Of a stretch of DNA of 32,404 nt, positions 6,757 through 15,172 are shown one piece after another (the first letter of the stretch is position 1; every line of letters starts with the position of its first letter). The stretch comes from Lachnospiraceae bacterium (GTDB taxonomy: Bacteria; Bacillota; Clostridia; Lachnospirales; Anaerotignaceae): positions 12,114 through 44,517 of the forward strand of contig JAHZEA010000015.1 of the NCBI GenBank assembly GCA_019422065.1. The letters run 5' to 3'. The translations under genes were made by a program, and so were the position numbers. The notes beneath the pieces are model-generated. The model was given only the letters and a program-made list of their open reading frames with translations, made no database searches and had not been told where the DNA came from.

Positions 6757-8367
6757 ATGGAGAAGAAAAAAGGCGGCTCTTTTATAAAACAGGCGGCTAT
6801 ACTTGCGGCAGCCAGTATGATAGTGCGGTTTATAGGCTTTCTTTACAGAGTGCCTATGACGGCTATTATAGGTGACAGCGGAAACGCCATATATTCAGCC
6901 GGATACCAAGTTTATAATTTCCTGCTTATACTTTCGTCGGCAGGTCTGCCGGCAGCTATAGGAAAAATGGTTTCCGAAAGATTGGCTTTGAAACAGTACA
7001 GAAATGCCCACAGAGTTTTTAAGGTTTCTCTTGCGTTTTCGTCGGCTATGGGTCTGTTTTTTATGGTGCTTTTAATGCTGTTTGCCAAGCCTATAGCTGT
7101 TAATATTTGTAAAATACCCGGTGCCTACTATACACTTTTAACGCTGGCTCCCACTATATTTATAGTTGGTGTAATGTCTGTTTTAAGAGGTTATTTTCAA
7201 GGCATGAATAATATGGTTCCAACTGCCTTTTCGCAGATTGTGGAGCAGATTTTTAATGCGGTATTCAGTGTTTTGTTAGCCTATATATTTATTAAACAGT
7301 CAGTTGCTTTAAGTGCAGCAGGTGGTACAGCAGGTACAGGAATAGGCGCTTTAGCCGGTCTTATGGTTATGCTTTTTGTATATTGGCTTAATTCAAAAAG
7401 CATTAAAAAACGAAACCGCAGGCCGGTAAGAGGCTATGAGATAGAGTCAACATCGACTATTTTAAAAACATTGCTTTCAACAGCCATACCTATAATAATA
7501 GGAACGGCTATATACAGCATAACTAATCTTGTGGACATGTCTATGGTTATGTCACGTCTTTTGGAATCTGGCGCATTTACAAATAAAGAAGCAGAGGTTT
7601 TATATGGCCAGCTTCAGGGAAAATATGTTGTTCTTACAACGCTGCCTGTTGCTATTTCAACATCTATTGCAACAGCGGCTGTGCCTAATATAGCAGCTTC
7701 TATGGTTCTTAAAGACAGAAGCGCTGTAGAGCGGAAGATAAATACTGCAATAAAAATTTCAATGGTAATATCTGTTCCGGCAGCTATAGGTATGGCTGTT
7801 TTGGCCGACCAGATACTGCTTATGCTTTTCCCTACTGTGCCTGAGGGCGGAGAACTTTTAAGAATAGGCTCTATTTCAATTATTTTCTTGGCCTTATCTC
7901 AAATAGTAACCGGTACATTGCAGGGAATAGGCAAGGTACGTATACCGGCAATAAATGCATTTTGGGGAGCAGTAACTAAGATTTTCTTTAACTATATACT
8001 TATTGTTATACCGGCTATAAATGTTAAAGGAGCAGTTATATCAACTATAGCTTGCTATGCTGTAGCGTCTTCACTTAATTTAATGGCGCTTAAAAGAATA
8101 ACTCGTATGCGCCTTAGACTTACAGACCTTTTGTTTAAACCGCTTTTTGCTTCTTTAATAATGGGCGCTGTTTGCTACGGAGCTTATAAAGGGCTGTTTA
8201 TGGTGCTGCCTAACAATACAATAATTACTTTGGTGTCAATTTTAATAAGCATGATTGTGTATTTCTTTGTAATGCTGTTTATAAAAGGTATACTTAAAGA
8301 AGACATTTATATGCTGCCGGGCGGAAGAAAACTGGCAGCAATATGCGAAAAATTCTCACTTTTATAA
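6757..8367 (+). CDS. Oligosaccharide flippase of the SpoVB/YtgP (MOP) type
   Basis: A 536-residue polytopic membrane protein of the multidrug/oligosaccharide-lipid/polysaccharide superfamily, with about 14 predicted spans. The N-terminus FIKQAAILAAASMIVRFIGF and the RGYFQGMNNM motif are typical of the SpoVB/YtgP/MurJ-related group, which flips lipid-linked cell-wall precursors. SpoVB is needed for spore cortex; YtgP (Amj-redundant) acts as a vegetative lipid II flippase. The sequence does not separate these roles, but a BofC-domain gene follows, which fits sporulation. It is cotranscribed with typA and closed by the terminator at 8377-8422. The ribosome binding site is weak (TAGGTG), suggesting low expression. 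Confidence 0.9.
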   Translation: MEKKKGGSFIKQAAILAAASMIVRFIGFLYRVPMTAIIGDSGNAIYSAGYQVYNFLLILSSAGLPAAIGKMVSERLALKQYRNAHRVFKVSLAFSSAMGLFFMVLLMLFAKPIAVNICKIPGAYYTLLTLAPTIFIVGVMSVLRGYFQGMNNMVPTAFSQIVEQIFNAVFSVLLAYIFIKQSVALSAAGGTAGTGIGALAGLMVMLFVYWLNSKSIKKRNRRPVRGYEIESTSTILKTLLSTAIPIIIGTAIYSITNLVDMSMVMSRLLESGAFTNKEAEVLYGQLQGKYVVLTTLPVAISTSIATAAVPNIAASMVLKDRSAVERKINTAIKISMVISVPAAIGMAVLADQILLMLFPTVPEGGELLRIGSISIIFLALSQIVTGTLQGIGKVRIPAINAFWGAVTKIFFNYILIVIPAINVKGAVISTIACYAVASSLNLMALKRITRMRLRLTDLLFKPLFASLIMGAVCYGAYKGLFMVLPNNTIITLVSILISMIVYFFVMLFIKGILKEDIYMLPGGRKLAAICEKFSLL

Positions 8368-8376
8368 TTAATAATA

Positions 8377-8422
8377 AAAAAACACTTTTGCATTTAAGGT
8401 ATAATATGTAAAAGTGTTTTTT
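8377..8422 (+). terminator. Intrinsic terminator of the typA-flippase operon
   Basis: A 17-bp stem with one G-U pair (8377-8393 / 8406-8422) has a 12-nt loop and ends in six T. The mirror-image A-run makes it potentially bidirectional. Confidence 0.88.
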
Positions 8423-8511
8423 GCGTTTATAATAAAAAACTAAAGGCTAATGCTGTAAAATGAATAATTGTATTTTGCTTTGTCCATAATATCCCTGAAA
8501 GGGGATATATT

Positions 8512-9093
8512 ATGAACCGAAATAAATTAATAATTATCAGCATAACAGCTGTTTTATGTGTTGTTTGCGGTGTTGCTGGATATTATACAGCTTTAAACTA
8601 TGTTAGGCATAATTACTCACTGTTATCTGATAACAGCACTGCTGAAGAAGAAAATATAAATAATGAAGATGCCGCTGTTTTGGCAACAGACAACAAAATT
8701 AATCCATCCACAAAAATGGTTTACCAATATTATTATGCAGATGAAGGCTCCACAAAAGTTACTGAGGACGAGCCACCGTATTTTATGCTTGGTTTGACTT
8801 TTGACGATATGGTTAAATATTACACAAATTGGGACATAATATCTTTTTCACCTCAGGAAGTGGTAATGCGTAAAACTGTTTACGGTAAAGACTCACAAAG
8901 ATATATTGTTTGTGAAAAAGACGGATATATTACTGTTTACTATGAGGAAAACGGCGTAAAAAGCGCAATTAAAGAGATAACGTCAATTGACACAAACGGT
9001 TTAAGCGATATTGAAAAAGAAAGATTAAAAAAAGGTTTTTCAGTAGTTGGAGACTATAGCCTCAATAGGGTTTTAGAAAATTACAGCAGCTAA
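8512..9093 (+). CDS. BofC C-terminal-domain membrane protein
   Basis: A 193-residue protein with one N-terminal membrane segment (residues about 5-26), then a short acidic linker, then a domain from about residue 65 to the end. The latter reads YQYYYADEGSTKVTEDEPP, LGLTFDDMVKYYTNWDI, FSPQEVVM, KDGYITVYYEENG, and ends DYSLNRVLENYSS, the pattern of the BofC C-terminal domain. In B. subtilis BofC is an intermembrane-space inhibitor of SpoIVB signalling to pro-sigma-K. Many Clostridia carry such anchored relatives of unproven function. Ribosome binding site AAAGGGG. No convincing promoter hexamers were found in the 89-nt gap after the preceding terminator. Confidence 0.75.
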   Translation: MNRNKLIIISITAVLCVVCGVAGYYTALNYVRHNYSLLSDNSTAEEENINNEDAAVLATDNKINPSTKMVYQYYYADEGSTKVTEDEPPYFMLGLTFDDMVKYYTNWDIISFSPQEVVMRKTVYGKDSQRYIVCEKDGYITVYYEENGVKSAIKEITSIDTNGLSDIEKERLKKGFSVVGDYSLNRVLENYSS

Positions 9094-9111
9094 AAATTTT
9101 TTAAATAGTTA

Positions 9112-9140
9112 TAGACAAAAAATTAACATTGTGGTATTAT
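9112..9140 (+). promoter_or_regulatory. Promoter of a candidate small RNA
   Basis: TAGACA at 9112-9117, 17-nt spacer, TATTAT at 9135-9140 (with TATAAT overlapping at 9138-9143). Expected start about 9147. Confidence 0.6.
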
Positions 9141-9146
9141 AATAGA

Positions 9147-9243
9147 CGTGGAGATTCCCAAATATTAAGCAGTTACACTGCAATCCCACTTTGAAATACC
9201 TTCTCTTTGTGAAAAAGACAGTCCTATATGGACTGTCTTTTTC
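9147..9243 (+). ncRNA. Candidate small non-coding RNA, about 97 nt
   Basis: Between a promoter and a very strong terminator lies a segment with no ORF and a clear fold. GTGG-A-GATT (9148-9156, one bulged A) pairs with AATCCCAC (9182-9189), and directly stacked on its 3' strand is the hairpin GCAGT-TAC-ACTGC (9169-9181). A single-stranded stretch of about 22 nt and the terminator hairpin follow. The next gene has its own promoter at 9302, so the element looks like an independent RNA rather than only a leader, though a terminating riboswitch-like leader of the glycosidase gene is not excluded. It does not match SRP RNA, tmRNA, 6S RNA or a riboswitch class that I recognise. Confidence 0.6.
9212..9242 (+). 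terminator. Terminator of the candidate small RNA
   Basis: A perfect 13-bp stem (AAAAAGACAGTCC / GGACTGTCTTTTT) with a 5-nt loop TATAT and five terminal T. Confidence 0.93.
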
Positions 9244-9301
9244 ATATACAACGTTTTTTGAATAAGCATTATTAATTATTTATATTAACATATTGGCTTT
9301 G

Positions 9302-9330
9302 TTGACAAAATATATGTTTTAAAATAATAT
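9302..9330 (+). promoter_or_regulatory. Sigma-A-type promoter of the GH13 gene
   Basis: Perfect TTGACA at 9302-9307, 17-nt spacer, TAATAT at 9325-9330. The leader is only about 16 nt to the TTG start. Confidence 0.75.
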
Positions 9331-9352
9331 ACTCTATGCGGGAGTGGTGAAT

Positions 9353-11398
9353 TTGGAAAACTATATAACTGAATTAAATAGGCTGGCTGTATTCAGTGAT
9401 GAAACAGAATATTATAGATTTCCGTCTAACCCTAAAAAGGGAGAGAGAGTAACTGTTAAAATTAGGGTTGCGGAAAATGATATTGATTCTGTTTGTATTG
9501 TAGCCGGCAGTAATATATTTAAAATGGAAAAGTTCGAAAGTATAAACGGCTTTGATTTTTACTTTTGCGACTTAGAATACTACGAAGATGTTTTAAAATA
9601 TTATTTTGAGATAAAAAGAGGAGAAAGAACTTATTATTACTCTAAAGTCGGTGTTAGTGAGGAGATACTGCATTATGCTGATTTTATGATTATATACGGT
9701 TTTGACATACCTGAATGGATAAACGGCGCCGTTATGTATCAGATATATGTAGACAGGTTTTGTGACGGTGACAAAAATAATAATGTTATTATAAACGAAT
9801 ATATGTATTTGGGAAAGCCTGTTGTATTTAAGAAAGACTGGAACGAGGTTCCTTCTTCCGACGATGTAAGAAATTTTTACGGCGGAGATTTACAAGGCGT
9901 AATTGATAAACTGCCATATTTAAGTCAGTTGGGAATTGAAGCGGTTTATTTTAATCCGCTTTTTGTTTCACCAAGCAATCATAAGTATGATACGCAGGAT
10001 TACAGCCATATTGACCCACATATAGGCAAAATTGTTCAGGATAAGGGTAGAATACTTGAAAAAGGCGAGCATTCAAACGAAAATGCCGAAAGATATATAG
10101 TAAGAACAACGAACAGGGCAAACCTTGAGGAGTCTGATAAACTTTTTGCCCTTCTTGTGCAGCAGGCACATAAGTATGGTATAAAAATTATATTAGACGG
10201 TGTTTTCAACCACTGTGGTGCATTTAATAAATGGCTTGACAGAGAGCATATTTATACAAAAAGCGGAACAGAGTCAACAGGAGCTTTCCACAGTAAAGAA
10301 AGCAAGTATAAGAATTATTTTATATGGCACGACGAAAACGGCTGGCCGGAAAATGAAAGCTATGAATGCTGGTGGGGGCTTAACAATCATCCTAAGCTTA
10401 ATTATGAGGATTCCCATGAATTAATGAAAAACATTATGGATACAGCAGCTAAATGGCTTAAAAAACCATATTACGCCGACGGTTGGAGAATTGATGTAGG
10501 TGCTGATTTAGGTAAAACAGAGGGCTTTAACCACTATTTTTGGCGTAAGTTCAGAAAAAGGGTTAAAGACACAAACCCTAATGCTGTTATATTGGCTGAG
10601 CATTATGGTGATGCGTCTTCGTGGCTTACAGGCAACCAATGGGATACTGTTATGAATTATGACGCGTTTATGGAGCCGGTTTCATACTTTTTTACCGGTA
10701 TGGAAAAGCACAGCGATTATTTTAATCGTGATTTATATAATAATGGTGTTGCTTTTGCAAATGCAATGGTTCAGGCAATGGCAAGGCTTCCGCATCAATC
10801 CCTTGTAAGCGCTATGAACCAGCTTTCTAACCACGACCATTCAAGATTTTTAACAAGAACAAATATGTCCGAAGGCCGTATTGCCACAAACGGCAGCATT
10901 AGTGCGTCCGAAGGCATTAATAAAAATATTTTCCGTGAAGCTGTTCTTTTTCAGATGACTTGGCCGGGAGCGCCAACTGTTTATTATGGTGATGAAGCCG
11001 GACTTACCGGCTGGACTGACCCTGATAACCGCCGGACTTATCCTTGGGGCAAAGAAGACAAAGACCTTATTGAGTTTCACAAGGCTGTAATAAAGCTTAG
11101 AAAAGACAACAGTGTGCTTAAAAACGGCTCGGTTATGTTTTTAAATGAAGGCACAGGCCTTATTTCCTACGGCAGGTTTGACGGCCATAATATTATGATT
11201 GCTGCTTTTAATAATAATGAGTATGATATGACGGTGTCTATACCTGTTTGGAGATGCGGAGCCGAAAACGGCAAAAAATTTAAGGTTGTATTTAACAGCA
11301 ATGGTGATGAAAGTGAAAATATGTATTTAACTGATAACGGCAAAACAGAAGTTTTTATTAAAAGCCGCAACGGAGTGTTATTAAGCTATGGAGATTAA
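9353..11398 (+). CDS. GH13 alpha-glycosidase (neopullulanase/cyclomaltodextrinase-like)
   Basis: A 681-residue cytoplasmic enzyme with no signal peptide. An N-terminal beta-sandwich (residues about 1-110) precedes the GH13 barrel (AVMYQIYVDRFCDGD, about 125 onward). Catalytic residues: nucleophile Asp381 in GWRIDVGAD, acid/base Glu416 in LAEHYGD, stabiliser Asp495 in SNHDHSRF. It should cut alpha-1,4 (perhaps 1,6) links in imported malto-oligosaccharides or cyclodextrins. About 50 residues are inserted in the barrel after YDTQDYSHIDPHIG, as in several clostridial glycosidases. TTG at 9353 is preferred over GTG at 9344/9347 because GGGAG (9340-9344) is correctly spaced only for the TTG. The substrate is not proved by sequence. 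Overlaps the next gene by 11 nt. Confidence 0.92.
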   Translation: MENYITELNRLAVFSDETEYYRFPSNPKKGERVTVKIRVAENDIDSVCIVAGSNIFKMEKFESINGFDFYFCDLEYYEDVLKYYFEIKRGERTYYYSKVGVSEEILHYADFMIIYGFDIPEWINGAVMYQIYVDRFCDGDKNNNVIINEYMYLGKPVVFKKDWNEVPSSDDVRNFYGGDLQGVIDKLPYLSQLGIEAVYFNPLFVSPSNHKYDTQDYSHIDPHIGKIVQDKGRILEKGEHSNENAERYIVRTTNRANLEESDKLFALLVQQAHKYGIKIILDGVFNHCGAFNKWLDREHIYTKSGTESTGAFHSKESKYKNYFIWHDENGWPENESYECWWGLNNHPKLNYEDSHELMKNIMDTAAKWLKKPYYADGWRIDVGADLGKTEGFNHYFWRKFRKRVKDTNPNAVILAEHYGDASSWLTGNQWDTVMNYDAFMEPVSYFFTGMEKHSDYFNRDLYNNGVAFANAMVQAMARLPHQSLVSAMNQLSNHDHSRFLTRTNMSEGRIATNGSISASEGINKNIFREAVLFQMTWPGAPTVYYGDEAGLTGWTDPDNRRTYPWGKEDKDLIEFHKAVIKLRKDNSVLKNGSVMFLNEGTGLISYGRFDGHNIMIAAFNNNEYDMTVSIPVWRCGAENGKKFKVVFNSNGDESENMYLTDNGKTEVFIKSRNGVLLSYGD

Positions 11399-12047
11399 AG
11401 TATTATACGAAAACGATTATTTTATTGCTGTGGAAAAAGAATATGGTATTCCGTCGCAGCCGGATAAAACAGGTGATGAAGATTTAAAGACAAATGTAGA
11501 AAAACACTGCGGCAAAGAATGCTTTATTATTAACCGTATTGATAGGCCGGTAGGTGGGATAGTGCTTTTTGCCAAAAACGGCAAAACAGCTGCTGCTCTT
11601 TCAGATGACCTTACATCAGGCAAAATAGAAAAATACTATTATGCTGTTGTGTGCGGAGATATTGCAGACAGCGGACGTTTTGAGGATTATATGTTTAAAG
11701 ACGGAAGAAATAATATTTCTTCCATAGCAGATAAAAGCAAAAAGGGCGCAAAAAAGGCTGTTCTTGAATATAATAAAATTAAAACATTAGCCGATGAAGA
11801 TTTTGAGTACTTGTCTTTAGTTGAAATAAAGCTTTTAACAGGAAGACATCATCAAATCCGAGTTCAATTTTCAAGCCGGGGTTATGGACTTTATGGGGAT
11901 AGTAAATATAATAAATCTTTTTATAAAAAACGCGGATATTACTCAACTGCACTGTGGTCAAGTCAGCTCAAATTTCAATTTAATAAAGAGAAATTTGATA
12001 TAAAAAGCACTCCTAAGGGAGAAATTTTCGAAAAATTCGGGTTTTAA
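11388..12047 (+). CDS. RluA-family RNA pseudouridine synthase
   Basis: A 219-residue protein without an S4 domain. Motif I reads IINRIDRPVGGIVLFAK, with catalytic Asp52; motif II KYYYAVVCG; motif III TGRHHQIRVQFSSRGYGLYGD. RluA-type enzymes isomerise uridine to pseudouridine in rRNA or tRNA; the target cannot be inferred. The ATG lies inside the 3' end of the glycosidase gene (11-nt overlap), so the pair is translationally coupled although the functions appear unrelated. Only an AT-only weak hairpin follows the gene. Confidence 0.92.
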   Translation: MEIKVLYENDYFIAVEKEYGIPSQPDKTGDEDLKTNVEKHCGKECFIINRIDRPVGGIVLFAKNGKTAAALSDDLTSGKIEKYYYAVVCGDIADSGRFEDYMFKDGRNNISSIADKSKKGAKKAVLEYNKIKTLADEDFEYLSLVEIKLLTGRHHQIRVQFSSRGYGLYGDSKYNKSFYKKRGYYSTALWSSQLKFQFNKEKFDIKSTPKGEIFEKFGF

Positions 12048-12112
12048 GTAAATAAATGTTTATAATTAGTATTTATTCACACAATATTTTTAATTAATAA
12101 TAAAAATAAATA

Positions 12113-12140
12113 GTGACAAAAAAATATTTTGTGCTATAAT
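12113..12140 (+). promoter_or_regulatory. Promoter of clpC
   Basis: GTGACA at 12113-12118, 16-nt spacer, perfect TATAAT at 12135-12140. No CtsR heptad repeats and no CIRCE element were seen around it, unlike clpC of Bacillus. Confidence 0.65.
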
Positions 12141-12341
12141 CAGAATATTAAAAGGCTCAATATGAGTCTTTTAATTTAGATAAATTTTAGCAATCGAAAG
12201 TCTTGGTGGCTGACAAAACCTTTATTTTAATTATTAATTCTTAAAAAGGATAATTTTAATCTGATTTGCAAAATAATAATTGATATACCATTTCTTTGGT
12301 TTGCAAGGCTTTTTGTTTAGCTTAATTAAAGGAGGAATACC
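12141..12341 (+). promoter_or_regulatory. Structured 200-nt leader of clpC
   Basis: It begins with a 12-bp hairpin (12147-12158 / 12164-12175, one G-U pair) followed by TTTAG, and ends with a nested repeat in which TTGCAAA pairs with TTTGCAA around an inner ACCA/TGGT stem, followed by GGCTTTTTG about 30 nt before the AGGAGG site. The second structure could act as an attenuator. No known riboswitch was recognised and no ORF of note is present. Confidence 0.4.
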
Positions 12342-14789
12342 ATGAATATTGGTTTTACGCGTAAAGCTCAGGAAGTTATAGACATGGCACAGCAGGCAGC
12401 TTCTGAGCTTGGTCACGATTATATAGGTACAGAACATGTTTTAATAGGCTTAGCTGAGGTAAGTGATTCAGTATCTGCCAAAGCTATTGAAAGCCAAGGG
12501 ATAACCAAAAAAGACATTGCCGAAAAAATAGCTTCAACAATAGGCATAAACACAGGCAAAGGCGTGCCTCAGGGATATACGCCAAGGGTAAAAAGAGTAA
12601 TTGACAGAAGTGTTCAGATTGCTTTAAACATGGGCAGCGGTTATATAGGCACAGAACATATTTTAATTGCGCTTTTGGGTGAAAGTGACTGCATAGCTGT
12701 TAGGATACTTGTTGTTTTAGGCGTTAATATACAGCGTCTTTATGAGGAGATAATGGAGCTTTTGGGCGAAGGCGAAAAAGGCCAGAAAACACCGGCTGTA
12801 GGTATGGAACAGGCTCAGGATTCAGCAGAAGAATCAACAACTCCTACCCTTGATAAATACAGCAGGGATTTTAATAAGCTTGCTTCTGAAAATAAGTTTG
12901 ACCCTATTGTAGGCAGAGACAGAGAGATAGAAAGAGTTATACAGATATTAAGCAGACGCTCCAAGAATAACCCTTGCCTTGTTGGCGACCCGGGTGTTGG
13001 AAAAACTGCTATAGCTGAAGGCCTTGCTTCTAAAATAACTCAGGGTGACGTGCCGGAAACTTTAAAAGACAAAAGAATAATATGCCTTGACCTTTCTTCA
13101 ATGGTTGCCGGCTCAAAATACAGAGGCGAATTTGAGGAAAGAATGAAAAATGTAATTGACGAAGTAAGAAAAGACAGAAATGTAATACTTTTTGTAGATG
13201 AAATTCATACTATTATAGGTGCCGGAGCAGCAGAGGGTGCCATTGATGCGTCTAATATACTTAAGCCTTCTCTTTCAAGAGGAGAAATACAGATTATTGG
13301 CGCTACAACAATGGAGGAATACAGAAAATATATTGAAAAAGACGCAGCACTCGAACGTCGTTTTCAGCCGGTTAAGGTGGATGAGCCAAACGAGGAAGAA
13401 GCCATTAAAATGCTTCTTTGCTTAAGGGATAAGTATGAGGCACATCACAATGTAAAAATAACTGATGAAGCTGTTACAGCTGCTGTTAAAATGAGTATTA
13501 GATATATTAACGACAGATTTTTGCCGGATAAAGCTATTGACCTTATAGACGAGGCAGCTTCTAAAATAAGGCTTAAATCTTATACTACACCTTCCGAGAT
13601 TAAGGAATTGGAAGAAAAAATAAACGCTCTTGAGAAAGAAAAAGAAGAAGCTGTTAAAACAGAAGACTTTGAAAAAGCGGCAGCTGTTAAAAAAGAGCAA
13701 TGCTCTTTAAGGGAAAAGCTTGACGAGTTTAAAAAGAAGCTTAATATGGAAAGCGACCGCTCCAAAAAGGTTGTAACGCCTGATGACATTGCTGATGTTA
13801 TAGCCGGTTGGACAGGAATACCTGTAAAGAGTATTCAGACAGAGGAAACTCAAAGACTGCTTAATCTTGAAAATATACTCCATGAAAGGGTTATAGGTCA
13901 GAATGAAGCTGTAAATGCAGTTGCTAAAGCTGTAAGGCGCGGTAGGGTAGGACTTAAAGACCCAAAAAGACCTATTGGCTCGTTTTTATTCCTTGGCCCA
14001 ACAGGTGTTGGCAAAACAGAACTTTCTAAGGCTTTGGCTCAGGCGCTTTTTGGCGATGAAAACGCTATGATTAGAATAGATATGTCTGAATATATGGAAA
14101 ACTACAGTGTATCTAAAATGATAGGTTCAGCGCCGGGTTATGTAGGATATGAAGAAGGCGGACAGTTAAGTGAAAAAGTGCGCAGAAAGCCGTATTCAGT
14201 TGTGCTTTTCGATGAGATAGAAAAAGCGTCCCCAGATGTATTTAATGTGCTTTTGCAGGTACTTGATGACGGACACATTACAGATGCCCATGGCAGAAGT
14301 GTGGACTTTAAAAATACTGTTATTATAATGACTTCCAATGTAGGTGCAAGGAATATTGTAGAGCCTAAAAAACTGGGCTTTGTTCAAAACGAAGACAGCA
14401 AGAAACAGTATGAAGATATGAAAAAAGGTGTTATGGACGAAGTTAAAAAGATGTTTAGGCCTGAATTCCTTAACAGAATAGATGACATAATAGTATTCCA
14501 TACCCTTACAGAGGAAAATATTGAAAAAATTGTGCGCCTTATGGCAGAGGATATATCAAAGAGAGCAAAAGAAAGTATGTCTTTAAATCTTTCATTTGAT
14601 GACTCAGCAGTTAAATATATAGCCCGTGAAGGCTTTGACCAAGCTTATGGTGCTAGACCTTTGAGAAGGGCGCTTCAAAGCAAGGTTGAAGATAAACTTG
14701 CGGAAAAATTCCTTGAAGGTGATTTTGAGGCAGGAAGTAATGTTGTTGCAAAAGTAATTGATAACGAAATAGTATTTGAGAAAGCGTGA
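12342..14789 (+). CDS. clpC: ATP-dependent Clp protease ATPase ClpC
   Basis: An 815-residue HSP100 unfoldase that feeds substrates to ClpP. Order: two N-terminal Clp repeats (about 1-145), AAA-1 with Walker A GDPGVGKT (215-222) and Walker B VILFVDEIHT, a UVR-type coiled linker (about 433-465; EDFEKAAAVKKEQ), AAA-2 with Walker A GPTGVGKT (552-559) and VVLFDEIEKA, then the D2-small domain. The UVR/M-domain linker marks it as ClpC, not ClpA or ClpE. In Bacillus clpC sits with ctsR, mcsA and mcsB; here it is alone, so adaptor and repressor genes must be elsewhere or absent. Ribosome binding site AAAGGAGG. Confidence 0.97.
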   Translation: MNIGFTRKAQEVIDMAQQAASELGHDYIGTEHVLIGLAEVSDSVSAKAIESQGITKKDIAEKIASTIGINTGKGVPQGYTPRVKRVIDRSVQIALNMGSGYIGTEHILIALLGESDCIAVRILVVLGVNIQRLYEEIMELLGEGEKGQKTPAVGMEQAQDSAEESTTPTLDKYSRDFNKLASENKFDPIVGRDREIERVIQILSRRSKNNPCLVGDPGVGKTAIAEGLASKITQGDVPETLKDKRIICLDLSSMVAGSKYRGEFEERMKNVIDEVRKDRNVILFVDEIHTIIGAGAAEGAIDASNILKPSLSRGEIQIIGATTMEEYRKYIEKDAALERRFQPVKVDEPNEEEAIKMLLCLRDKYEAHHNVKITDEAVTAAVKMSIRYINDRFLPDKAIDLIDEAASKIRLKSYTTPSEIKELEEKINALEKEKEEAVKTEDFEKAAAVKKEQCSLREKLDEFKKKLNMESDRSKKVVTPDDIADVIAGWTGIPVKSIQTEETQRLLNLENILHERVIGQNEAVNAVAKAVRRGRVGLKDPKRPIGSFLFLGPTGVGKTELSKALAQALFGDENAMIRIDMSEYMENYSVSKMIGSAPGYVGYEEGGQLSEKVRRKPYSVVLFDEIEKASPDVFNVLLQVLDDGHITDAHGRSVDFKNTVIIMTSNVGARNIVEPKKLGFVQNEDSKKQYEDMKKGVMDEVKKMFRPEFLNRIDDIIVFHTLTEENIEKIVRLMAEDISKRAKESMSLNLSFDDSAVKYIAREGFDQAYGARPLRRALQSKVEDKLAEKFLEGDFEAGSNVVAKVIDNEIVFEKA

Positions 14790-14798
14790 TGTTTTAGG

Positions 14799-14828
14799 CC
14801 GTCCGAATTGAATTTTCGGACGGTTTAA
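14799..14828 (+). terminator. Intrinsic terminator of clpC
   Basis: CCGTCCGAA (14799-14807) pairs perfectly with TTCGGACGG (14815-14823), with a 7-nt loop, followed by TTTAATT. Confidence 0.85.
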
Positions 14829-14898
14829 TTGTGTGTTTTAGTAAAAAAAACAACCTGATGTGTTAATAAAGCAAAAAATCTTCAGATTTAATAAAAAG

Positions 14899-14945
14899 CC
14901 TCCTTTGTAAAAAAAGTGTCTAGCAGCACGTAAGAACAAAGGAGG
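14899..14945 (-). terminator. Intrinsic terminator of the GT2 islet
   Basis: CCTCCTTTGT (14899-14908) and ACAAAGGAGG (14936-14945) form a 10-bp stem with a 27-nt loop. Read on the minus strand the stem is followed by CTTTTTAT, so it should end transcripts coming from 16437-15014. Confidence 0.75.
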
Positions 14946-15013
14946 ACTTCTTATTAATAATAATTTATTACATAAGAATAATTAATTTTAGTTCTTTTAT
15001 ATAATTATTTTTA

Positions 15014-15172
15014 TTAATTTAGCTGTTTAATATTATATTGTGTTGATAGTAAACATTGTGTTTTTATTGAGTTGTAGCCGGCTTGGCGGTATATACTTAC
15101 AATCATAAGAGCAGTTATAATTAGTATTATCATACTAATTAATACAGCAAATAATAGGTTTTTACGTTTCAT
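15014..15172 (-). CDS. 52-residue single-span membrane peptide coupled to GT2
   Basis: The ATG overlaps the stop codon of the upstream glycosyltransferase (ATGA), and the sequence AAAGGGGGAATGGAA just before it supplies a strong ribosome binding site inside that gene. The product begins MKRKNLLFAVLIS, has a hydrophobic segment at residues 5-27 with a basic N-terminus, then a short polar tail ending QYNIKQLN. The positioning (last in the unit, followed by a terminator) supports a real gene. No family is recognised. By position it resembles the small IcaD/PgaD subunits that assist IcaA/PgaC synthases, but those are about 100 residues or more, so this is inference only. Confidence 0.72.
   Translation of the reverse strand: MKRKNLLFAVLISMIILIITALMIVSIYRQAGYNSIKTQCLLSTQYNIKQLN

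Noticed and set aside
9951..10169. Antisense ORF within the GH13 gene, and similar antisense ORFs within clpC, hflX and the PurF-like gene
   Set aside because: All lie opposite conserved coding sequence with no ribosome binding site or recognisable protein features; they follow from codon bias in the sense strand.
12141..12341. Riboswitch or T-box in the clpC leader
   Set aside because: No T-box sequence, no conserved aptamer core of a known class and only a weak terminator-like element; kept as an undefined structured leader.
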